Assembly (NCBI GenBank): GCA_003601795.1
Contig: PIXU01000021.1
Location: 1 to 6,395 of the forward strand
Reading direction: 5' to 3'
DNA: 6,395 nt
DNA from: Candidatus Methanophagales archaeon
GTDB lineage: Archaea > Halobacteriota > Syntropharchaeia > Alkanophagales > Methanospirareceae
Made by a program: the position numbers and the translations under genes. Below are positions 1-5,661 of the stretch, in pieces (position 1 is the first letter of the stretch; each line of letters starts with the position of its first letter). The notes below the pieces were generated by a model that searched no databases, was not told the DNA's origin, and saw nothing but the letters and a program-made list of their open reading frames with translations.

Positions 1-13
1 ATATATTCTACCC

Positions 14-54
14 ATAAAGTTTATCTTATATTAAATACAATATTTATAATAATT
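14..54 (+). promoter_or_regulatory. Probable archaeal promoter of the radical SAM operon
   Basis: This AT-rich stretch precedes the first gene. A TATA-like box, TTATATTA, at 26-33 is centred about 25 nt before the ATG at 55, which is the distance from an archaeal TATA box to its transcription start. A second candidate, TTTATAAT at 43-50, is equally well placed for the in-frame ATG at 73. No Shine-Dalgarno site precedes either ATG, so a leaderless mRNA is likely. A short 5-bp inverted repeat (ATATT at 28-32, AATAT at 39-43) overlaps the box, but it is too AT-rich to call an operator. The promoter assignment is inferred from spacing alone. Confidence 0.5.
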
Positions 55-504
55 ATGATAGAATCAAAGACTATGTCCGCTGAGCATGAAACCCCCGTAG
101 ACCGCGTGGTCAGACGAGTGAAAGCGATGATGCAGAACTGGGGCCTTGCAGAAGGCTGCAGCTCTGTTTATGCCGTGCTTATCGCATCCCGCGAGCCGCT
201 ATCCGCGGAAGAGATAGGGGAAAGAACCAGTTATGCCTACTCTTCCACCATAAACTATCTTAATACGCTTATAAGGATCGGTCTGGTGGAACGGGTAAGA
301 AGCATCAAAAGGAACGTGTATATGGCGAATGTGAACTTCGTGGAATTGATAAGGACAGAACACGAGAAGGTTATGGCTTATCTAAAGCAGCTCGATGACA
401 CCCTCAAGGGTGAAAAAGACCTCGAACCTCTCAGAGAGAAAGTTGAGCATGCAATCGCATATTTGAGAAGAGTGGAAAGTGCCGCTGAGAGGGAGGGGAA
501 GTAA
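55..504 (+). CDS. GbsR/MarR-like winged-helix transcriptional regulator (first of two)
   Basis: Predicted cytoplasmic DNA-binding regulator of 149 residues. Residues about 29-96 form a winged helix. They begin with the WGL motif (29-31), followed by an effector-independent helical start (VYAVLIAS, 38-45), the helix-turn-helix (PLSAEEIGERTSYAYSST, 48-65) and the wing (LVERVRSIKRNVYMA, 77-91). The region from about 97 to 146 is charged and helical, probably a coiled-coil dimerisation tail. No ligand-binding domain is visible. The WG start and the layout match the GbsR branch of the MarR superfamily (COG1510). It is the first gene of a tight operon, ending 2 nt before the SPASM enzyme gene, whose ribosome binding site lies in its last codons. 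It probably controls this operon and itself. The start could instead be the ATG at 73 (residue 7), since residues 1-6 are not part of the fold. The family call is firm; the target and signal are unknown. Confidence 0.82.
   Translation: MIESKTMSAEHETPVDRVVRRVKAMMQNWGLAEGCSSVYAVLIASREPLSAEEIGERTSYAYSSTINYLNTLIRIGLVERVRSIKRNVYMANVNFVELIRTEHEKVMAYLKQLDDTLKGEKDLEPLREKVEHAIAYLRRVESAAEREGK
491..498 (+). promoter_or_regulatory. Shine-Dalgarno site for the SPASM radical SAM gene
   Basis: GGGAGGGG lies 8 nt before the ATG at 507 and inside the 3' end of the regulator gene. This supports that start and suggests translational coupling between the two genes. Confidence 0.7.
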
Positions 505-506
505 AG

Positions 507-1976
507 ATGGGCAATAAGGCTTTGCTGAACGAAGCGGAAATAATAGCCTATCTGAACAGGGTAATGGACAGCACCTTTGCGAGATTCATAATGAAGAAGC
601 TGTCCCAACCAAAGAGCATAAGCAAATCACTTGCCATATACGCGGGCGTTGAAGAGGCAGAGGGTGTAAAGGAAAAAGTTCATGCTAAGGTCGTTGCTAC
701 CGCGATAGAAAAGGGTGCCGCTGCACTCGGCGTAGAACCTCCAGCCATAAAGAACTTTCTTAAAGACCCTTACATAAGAAAAGGGTTCAGTGTTATAATT
801 CGTGGCATCGCGGAATACGGCATAACAAAGCCGCAGCGGCTATCCGCACCTTTTCTTGTTGTCTGGAACTTCACGAAGGAATGCAATCTTAGATGTAAGC
901 ACTGCTATGCGTGCGCTACTCCGCATCCCGCGCCGGACGAACTCACGCTCGAGGAGAAGATGGAAGTCGTGGACCAACTTGACGAGGCAGGTGTTGCTGC
1001 TATATCGTTCTCAGGTGGCGAGCCGCTCATGAACAAGCATCTGTTACCCGTGGCGGAGCATGCATCTTCCAGAGGGTTTTACCTCTCCGTAGCTACAAAC
1101 GGAACGCTTATAACGCCTAAAATGGCGAAACGCATGAAGAATGCGGGGATAAGATATGCGGAGGTGAGCATTGACGGTCCGACGGCAGAGATACACGATG
1201 CTTTTAGAGGCGTAAAAGGCGCTTTCGATCGGACCATTGCGGGGCTAAAAAACGCTAAAGATGCCGGACTCACGGTTGGAATCGCTACCACAGCCACGCA
1301 CCATAATATAGACGTGATGGCAGAGATGTTGGAACTTGGAAGGATGCTCCAGGTAGACCGGATTATTGTCTTCAGCTTCGTGCCCACCGGCAGGGGGCGA
1401 GAGATAGTGAAAGAAGACCTGGGACCGGAGGAACGGGAAGACCTCATGAATTACCTTTACCGCGAATGGCAAAAAGGAGATATGCAAATAGTCACAACCT
1501 CGCCGTGTTACGCCCGCATTTCACTATCCAACGCATTGAGAAACGCGGGTGCTAAAATTTCTCCTACGCACTTCGCCGAACTTGACCTTCCAGCAGAATA
1601 TCTTGAAGGTGCAAAGGCTCTTACTGAGTTCATTGGTGGATGCGGTGCCGGGCGGATATACTGCTCCGTTGAGCATAATGGGGACATCCAGCCGTGCGTA
1701 TTCATGCCAATAAAACTCGGAAATGTCTTGAAAGATGGATTCCAGAATGTGTGGGACAATAGCGAAGTGCTGCTGGAACTGCGTGACCGCAATAAGAGCG
1801 ATTATGCCTGTTCCTCCTGTCCTTATCGCTATATCTGTGGTGGATGTCGTGCAAGGGCTTACGCGTATTATGGAGACATAAAAGCTCCCGACCCGGGCTG
1901 CATAATGCAGAAAGCTGAATGGGATAAGATAATTAACAGGGAGCGAAGGATATATAATGAAGAAAAGGTGAGATGA
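507..1976 (+). CDS. Radical SAM/SPASM protein, AhbC/AhbD/NirJ-like, with N-terminal extension
   Basis: A 489-residue S-adenosylmethionine radical enzyme, predicted cytoplasmic and oxygen-sensitive. The radical SAM cluster motif CNLRCKHC uses C126, C130 and C133, with a further C136. GGEP (170-173) is the SAM-binding strand, and TNGT (197-200) and SIDGP (221-225) are typical core motifs. The C-terminal SPASM domain runs from C379 to C465: C379-x12-G392-x4-C397, then C435-x2-C438-x5-C444-x2-C447 and C465, enough to hold two auxiliary 4Fe-4S clusters. The ending CGGCRARAYAYYGD plus PDPGC strongly recalls the haem and haem d1 enzymes AhbC, AhbD and NirJ; this rests on remembered family motifs, not a search. 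Unlike those enzymes it has about 115 residues before the radical core, helical and without cysteines, of unknown role. It may act on a tetrapyrrole, but SPASM enzymes also modify peptides, and no precursor peptide gene is nearby. The radical SAM/SPASM class is certain; the reaction is not. Confidence 0.88.
   Translation: MGNKALLNEAEIIAYLNRVMDSTFARFIMKKLSQPKSISKSLAIYAGVEEAEGVKEKVHAKVVATAIEKGAAALGVEPPAIKNFLKDPYIRKGFSVIIRGIAEYGITKPQRLSAPFLVVWNFTKECNLRCKHCYACATPHPAPDELTLEEKMEVVDQLDEAGVAAISFSGGEPLMNKHLLPVAEHASSRGFYLSVATNGTLITPKMAKRMKNAGIRYAEVSIDGPTAEIHDAFRGVKGAFDRTIAGLKNAKDAGLTVGIATTATHHNIDVMAEMLELGRMLQVDRIIVFSFVPTGRGREIVKEDLGPEEREDLMNYLYREWQKGDMQIVTTSPCYARISLSNALRNAGAKISPTHFAELDLPAEYLEGAKALTEFIGGCGAGRIYCSVEHNGDIQPCVFMPIKLGNVLKDGFQNVWDNSEVLLELRDRNKSDYACSSCPYRYICGGCRARAYAYYGDIKAPDPGCIMQKAEWDKIINRERRIYNEEKVR
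1967..1971 (+). promoter_or_regulatory. Shine-Dalgarno site for the second radical SAM gene
   Basis: GGTGA, a standard archaeal ribosome binding core, sits 6 nt before the ATG at 1978 and overlaps the last codons of the SPASM gene. It fixes the start and points to coupled translation. Confidence 0.75.
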
Positions 1977-1977
1977 A

Positions 1978-3639
1978 ATGAAAAAAATCGGGATATTATC
2001 TCAAAAAACAGACAGAAGTCCTAAAATTGTGCTAACTGCCGATGAGACAATGATGAGCAAGTACAGGTGGGGGATATTCGTGGGGTTCTCCACCTGCATG
2101 CCGCAGGGTATTATTCCTGATTGGTTTTATTTTAACGTTTGGTCGCCGCCCGTGCAGAGGAAAAACGGTGGGGCGGTGTATGCCGATTTCGGACTCAGAA
2201 TTGTTGAATCCTGCTTAGCGGAAGTGTTTGGCGAGGATGAAGTCGCAGTTGTCCATCCACGAGATTTGGAGCGTGTGGTTGGCAGTAGAACGGAGATAAT
2301 AGGAATTAGCGGACACGATTTCCTGGGCATCAATCCGCCCACTTCGGAGTTCGTTGATATGGTGAATACCGGACCACCGTACAACCGAGTAAAGTTCTTT
2401 GAATTGATGAGTAAGCCGGTAATGAAAGAGAAGATAGTGGTAGCAGGCGGAAAAGCGGCGTGGCAGTTAGTGGATGAAATGGTCATGGACAAACTCAACA
2501 TAGATTACGTTCATCTTGGCGAGGGTGAACTTACCGTGCCTGAAATGTTCAAATCCATACTTGAGGGTGAGAAACTGCCATCGAGGATAATAAATGGAAG
2601 AGAGCCAGGCGCAGAGGAGATACCCAACATTCGAGGTGCTACAATCCACGGTCTGGTGGAGATAAGCCGGGGCTGCGGAAGAGGCTGCTCCTTCTGCACA
2701 CCGACCATGCAGAAGCTCCGTTTTAAATCAGTAGAGCATATCGTAGAGGACGTGCGGACGAATGTAGAAGCGGGGCAGAGGGCGATATTGCTCCATTCCG
2801 AGGATCTCCTGCGTTATGGGTCCAAAAAGATAGCACCAGATGATGAGCGTGTTCTCAATCTAATCAAGCGTGTCGCGTCTGTTGAAGGTGTTGAGAGCAT
2901 TGGTGCGAGCCATATAGCCCTCGCAACCGTATATCATAATCCCGGTCTTCTAAAGGCGGTTTCCAAAACATGCTACTCCATGCTCGATCAAAATTGGTTG
3001 GGCGCACAAACGGGGATTGAGACGGGAAGTGCAAGACTGATTGCAAAGCACATGCGAGGCAAAGCATTACCATCGCCCGCGGATAAGTGGCAGGAGATAG
3101 TCACACAAGCTTTCGGGATCCTCGATGATAATAACTGGTTCTGCGCTGCGACAATGATAAACGGCCTGCCGGAAGAAACTACGGATGATGTAATACGAAG
3201 TATCGAGCTGGTAGAGGATTTGAAAGGCACTTCGTCGCTTATCGTGCCGATGAACTTCGTTTCAATGCGTGGCTCCGCTTTAGATAGCGAGGAATCGTTT
3301 ACCATGGCGAAGATGACGCCGGAACACTGGCAGCTCATGGGTGAGTGCATAGACCACGATTTGAAGATCGTGCCTAAACTCATGCGGGAATACAAGAACA
3401 CCAAAAGCATCAAAAGCTGGTTACTCAGCTCCGCGGCAACGCACATGGCGAATGCACTGAATAAATATGTAAACACGATGAAGCGTGGTGAGTCGCCGAC
3501 AGAGCGGAGCGAAGTAAGTAAATGGCTCAATCCTGATATACCGGACCTGGCAGTTCTGAATACAAACAGCATGAGATCGTCGCTGGAAGCGAGATTTAGA
3601 GAGGTGGAGAGGCGGTTGAAAGAGCTGGGAGGTGAGTGA
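1978..3639 (+). CDS. Divergent cobalamin-binding radical SAM protein
   Basis: A 553-residue enzyme. The radical SAM motif is CGRGCSFC (C233, C237, C240), preceded by EISRG. Later core motifs are QTGIETGS (344-351) and NGLPEET (395-401). Residues about 30-215 look like a Rossmann-type B12-binding domain: a strand IIGIS (107-111), a strand ending VVAGG (154-158) and the GEGE turn (181-184) that leads into the SAM domain. There is no DxHxxG, so cobalamin would be bound base-off without a protein histidine, as is usual in this class. The spacing between those strands is about 17 residues longer than in the neighbouring BchE-like protein and includes GHDFLGINPPT (112-122). The C-terminal part (about 440-553) is helical and charged. 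Enzymes of this type methylate or form C-C bonds at unactivated carbons. The architecture recalls archaeal lipid-modifying members such as the GDGT ring synthases GrsA/GrsB, but I cannot confirm that. It begins 1 nt after the SPASM gene. The class is well supported; the substrate is unknown. Confidence 0.85.
   Translation: MKKIGILSQKTDRSPKIVLTADETMMSKYRWGIFVGFSTCMPQGIIPDWFYFNVWSPPVQRKNGGAVYADFGLRIVESCLAEVFGEDEVAVVHPRDLERVVGSRTEIIGISGHDFLGINPPTSEFVDMVNTGPPYNRVKFFELMSKPVMKEKIVVAGGKAAWQLVDEMVMDKLNIDYVHLGEGELTVPEMFKSILEGEKLPSRIINGREPGAEEIPNIRGATIHGLVEISRGCGRGCSFCTPTMQKLRFKSVEHIVEDVRTNVEAGQRAILLHSEDLLRYGSKKIAPDDERVLNLIKRVASVEGVESIGASHIALATVYHNPGLLKAVSKTCYSMLDQNWLGAQTGIETGSARLIAKHMRGKALPSPADKWQEIVTQAFGILDDNNWFCAATMINGLPEETTDDVIRSIELVEDLKGTSSLIVPMNFVSMRGSALDSEESFTMAKMTPEHWQLMGECIDHDLKIVPKLMREYKNTKSIKSWLLSSAATHMANALNKYVNTMKRGESPTERSEVSKWLNPDIPDLAVLNTNSMRSSLEARFREVERRLKELGGE
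3628..3635 (+). promoter_or_regulatory. Strong Shine-Dalgarno site for the BchE-like gene
   Basis: GGAGGTGA matches the 16S rRNA 3' end very well. It lies 14 nt before the ATG at 3650, longer than the usual 5-10 nt. In-frame GTG codons at 3632 and 3650's frame upstream are closed off by TAG at 3641-3643, so the ATG at 3650 remains the best start. Confidence 0.65.
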
Positions 3640-3649
3640 ATAGATAGAT

Positions 3650-5038
3650 ATGAAAGTAATGCTTGTACAGCCAAATTCGGCATCAATCGTTAAAACAGTG
3701 CTCGGGACTACGGGCGTGCCTCTTGGCTTAGCATATCTCGGTTCGGTGCTCAGAAAGGAGCATGAAGTTCGTATAATAGACGGGTTGACGTTGAATTACG
3801 GCGCAGCGGAGTTGAAGAGGGAGTTAAAGAAATACGAGCCCGATGTCGTGGGCATAACTGCCACTACACCTACAATCTACGACGCTTATGAAGTTGCTGG
3901 GCTTGCGAAGGAGTTCAATCCTGGCATTAAGACCGTAATTGGCGGACCACACGTGACTTTTACGGCGAAAGAAACGCTTGAAGAGTGCCCGGCATTGGAC
4001 GTGGTGGTGAGAAATGAGGGAGAGCTGACAGCAAAGGAACTGCTTGGTGCCTTCGAGAAGGGCATGCCAGTTAAAAATATCTCAGGGATAAGTTTCAGAG
4101 ATGGAGGGGAAGTAAAAGAGACGGAAGACAGACCTTTCATAAATAATCTTGACGAAATCCCATTTCCTGCTTATGACTTGCTGCCGATGAGCGAGTACAG
4201 GTTGGGTAATCACAGATATGGGATGATGATGACGAGTCGGGGTTGTCCATTCAACTGTATCTTCTGCGCTTCTTCTACGCTTTGCGGTAAGAAGTGGCGA
4301 GCGAGGTCTGCGGAAAACGTAATAGAGGAGTTGAGAATGCTCAATACGGAGTTTGGTGTCACGGAGATAGAGTTCATGGATGATACCTTCACGCTGAGCA
4401 AGAGGAGAGCGGAGAAGATCTGCGATTTGCTGATAAAAGAGGGGAATGGAGGGGGAATGGACATCTCATGGAGTGGCTCTGCACATGCAAACACCATAGA
4501 CCGTGCGTTAGCGGCGAAGCTAAAAAAGGCTGGCTGTCATGATATTTATATCGGTGCGGAATCGGGCTCGCAAAAGGTTCTGGATTTCATCGGAAAGGAC
4601 ACTTCGTTGGAGAAGGTGAGTAAAGCGGTGGGAACAGTTAAAAACGCAGGTTTAAACGTTCTTACTTCGTTCATTATCGGAGTTCCGGGAGAGACGGTAA
4701 GGATGATAAAAGATACGATAAAGTTTGCGGAAAAGTTAAATCCCACTTACGCACAGTTCACAATATGCACACCGTATCCAGGGACAAGGCTCTTTGCACT
4801 TGCGAAGGAGAAGGGGCTGTTAATAACCCGAGACTGGCGGAGGTATACGACCGTAGAGCCGATAATGAACATTCCCGGGATTTCGACCGAGCAATTGAGG
4901 AAATTATTTAACCGGGCTTATATCAGCTTCTACTTGAGACCGCGCTATGTGCTCTCGGGACTGCTAAACCGAAGGTTCTTTTTGTTAAAGAAGGCTGTTT
5001 CCGGTGCCCTGGATTATTATAGAGCGTCAAAAGTTTGA
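3650..5038 (+). CDS. BchE-like cobalamin-binding radical SAM protein
   Basis: A 462-residue protein of the COG1032 (Fe-S oxidoreductase, BchE/HpnP/HpnJ-like) type. The N-terminal B12-binding domain (about 1-140) starts with MKVMLVQP and contains GVPLGLAYLGSVL (22-34), VVGIT (66-70), IGGPHVT (97-103) and NEGE (122-125). The linker IPFPAYDLLP (170-179) is typical. The radical SAM domain has CPFNCIFC (C199, C203, C206), GKKWRARS (213-220), DDTFT (244-248), GAESGS (302-307), GVPGET (344-349) and TPYPGT (374-379). The C-terminus, with AYISFYLRPRYVL (423-435), resembles that of BchE-type cyclases and hopanoid enzymes. Known relatives carry out methylation, ring formation or rearrangement on tetrapyrroles, lipids and antibiotics; the substrate here cannot be told. 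It is the last gene of the unit, 10 nt after the preceding one, and two T-runs follow its stop. It is complete and all cluster cysteines are present. Confidence 0.87.
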   Translation: MKVMLVQPNSASIVKTVLGTTGVPLGLAYLGSVLRKEHEVRIIDGLTLNYGAAELKRELKKYEPDVVGITATTPTIYDAYEVAGLAKEFNPGIKTVIGGPHVTFTAKETLEECPALDVVVRNEGELTAKELLGAFEKGMPVKNISGISFRDGGEVKETEDRPFINNLDEIPFPAYDLLPMSEYRLGNHRYGMMMTSRGCPFNCIFCASSTLCGKKWRARSAENVIEELRMLNTEFGVTEIEFMDDTFTLSKRRAEKICDLLIKEGNGGGMDISWSGSAHANTIDRALAAKLKKAGCHDIYIGAESGSQKVLDFIGKDTSLEKVSKAVGTVKNAGLNVLTSFIIGVPGETVRMIKDTIKFAEKLNPTYAQFTICTPYPGTRLFALAKEKGLLITRDWRRYTTVEPIMNIPGISTEQLRKLFNRAYISFYLRPRYVLSGLLNRRFFLLKKAVSGALDYYRASKV

Positions 5039-5047
5039 ATGGGCATA

Positions 5048-5065
5048 TTTTTGTTGGAACTTTTT
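5048..5065 (+). terminator. Possible T-rich terminator after the radical SAM operon
   Basis: Two runs of five T, at 5048-5052 and 5061-5065, begin 10 nt after the stop codon of the BchE-like gene. Archaeal transcription often ends at such U-rich tracts without a GC hairpin. The second run also belongs to the TATA-like box of the next gene, so the two roles overlap. The call is tentative. Confidence 0.3.
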
Positions 5066-5098
5066 ATATACTACCAATTTAACATTTTAGTAAAAAGT
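5059..5098. repeat. Inverted repeat overlapping the promoter, candidate operator
   Basis: ACTTTTTA at 5059-5066 is perfectly complementary to TAAAAAGT at 5091-5098, giving 8-bp arms whose centres lie 32 bp apart, about three helical turns. A further three pairs (5071-5073 with 5088-5090) lie inside. The left arm overlaps the TATA box and the right arm the expected transcription start. A dimeric winged-helix protein bound here would block the promoter. The arms are AT-rich, so chance is not excluded. Confidence 0.35.
5061..5070 (+). promoter_or_regulatory. Probable TATA box for the second regulator gene
   Basis: TTTTTATATA is a good match to the archaeal TATA box, with GGAAC just upstream as a possible BRE. 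It predicts transcription starting near 5091, giving a leader of about 30 nt before the ATG at 5123. This separates the regulator and envelope genes from the upstream operon. Confidence 0.55.
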
Positions 5099-5105
5099 AA
5101 AATAT

Positions 5106-5111
5106 GGGTGG
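5106..5111 (+). promoter_or_regulatory. Possible Shine-Dalgarno site for the second regulator gene
   Basis: GGGTGG lies 11 nt before the ATG at 5123, within the predicted leader. It supports that ATG over the ATG at 5039, which would put translation through the promoter. Confidence 0.4.
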
Positions 5112-5122
5112 ATGATGAGAAG

Positions 5123-5641
5123 ATGAGCGATGAAGTGATGCGAGAAGTATTGGATTCATTAGCGAAAATAGGGAAGCAATGGGGGATAGGGGGATCAGTG
5201 GGGCGTGTCTGGGGTTTTCTGCTCTTCAAGTCCTGCCCCGTAACGCAGCGCGAGATAGAAGCGGGCACGGGCTACAGCCGCGGATTGGTCAGCCGAAGCT
5301 TGAGGGAATTGAAAAGGGGACCGATGATTGAAGTGGAGAGAGGGGGAAGAGAAATCCGCTATTCGGTTAATACCTCATTAACCGAGAGTTTTGGTGAACT
5401 GTTGAAGCGATTTCTCGCGGAGAATATAAAACCGATGATTGAATTGCTGTCCACGAGTAGGGATAAAATCGGCGATGCAAAAGTGAGGGGGACTTTTCTT
5501 GCGGTCTTACACGAATACAGGAAAATGAACCTCGCTGTTCTCCTGTTCTCCAAAATAATGAACGATATAAATACGATGCCCATAGAGGTAGAGAACGTGG
5601 AAGAAGTGGCAAAGAGGATTTCAATGAAGATAATGATATAA
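5123..5641 (+). CDS. GbsR/MarR-like winged-helix transcriptional regulator (second of two)
   Basis: A 172-residue regulator from the chosen start. The open frame extends back to an ATG at 5039, but those 28 extra residues (hydrophobic, then lysine-rich) are encoded by the TATA box and inverted repeat and do not fit the family. The winged helix covers residues about 20-82: WGI at 20-22, the helix-turn-helix VTQREIEAGTGYSRGLVSRS (40-59), and a wing with VERGGREIRYSV (71-82). Residues 85-172 are helical and probably mediate dimerisation and signal sensing. This is the GbsR type (COG1510). It aligns without gaps to the first regulator, sharing the WG, P, EI, T, Y and L-x2-L positions. It lies 20 nt before the exported-protein gene and so probably controls it, itself, or the upstream operon. 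GTG at 5108 is a possible alternative start. The ligand is unknown. Confidence 0.83.
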   Translation: MSDEVMREVLDSLAKIGKQWGIGGSVGRVWGFLLFKSCPVTQREIEAGTGYSRGLVSRSLRELKRGPMIEVERGGREIRYSVNTSLTESFGELLKRFLAENIKPMIELLSTSRDKIGDAKVRGTFLAVLHEYRKMNLAVLLFSKIMNDINTMPIEVENVEEVAKRISMKIMI

Positions 5642-5647
5642 AGGAAA

Positions 5648-5653
5648 GGGGGG
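5648..5653 (+). promoter_or_regulatory. Ribosome binding site of the exported-protein gene
   Basis: A purine tract ending in GGGGGG stands 8 nt before the ATG at 5662, within the 20-nt gap after the regulator. It supports the start and co-transcription with the regulator. Confidence 0.5.
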
Positions 5654-5661
5654 AAGAAGAA

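Noticed and set aside
2311..2328. GHDFLG in the second radical SAM protein as a cobalamin-ligating DxHxxG motif
   Set aside because: The order and spacing are wrong (HDxxG), and it follows a later strand of the fold, not the first. Base-off cobalamin binding without a histidine ligand is more likely.
3640..3652. Short GATA-type tandem repeat between the second and third radical SAM genes
   Set aside because: Only about three units of TAGA/GATA occur. It is too short to be more than spacer sequence before the start codon.
2988..3686. Minus-strand open frame of 232 codons
   Set aside because: It lies antisense to the second radical SAM gene, whose frame has clear conserved motifs. The translation is serine-rich with no recognisable domain, as expected of a shadow frame.
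5039..5122. N-terminal extension of the second regulator starting at the ATG directly after the BchE-like stop
   Set aside because: These 28 codons are made of the TATA-like box and inverted repeat, have no ribosome binding site of their own in the proper frame, and encode nothing typical of the family. The ATG at 5123 fits the fold better.
504..5122. Small precursor peptide gene for a SPASM-type peptide modification system
   Set aside because: The gaps between genes are 2, 1, 10 and 84 nt. None holds a convincing short peptide gene, so a peptide substrate would have to be encoded elsewhere.
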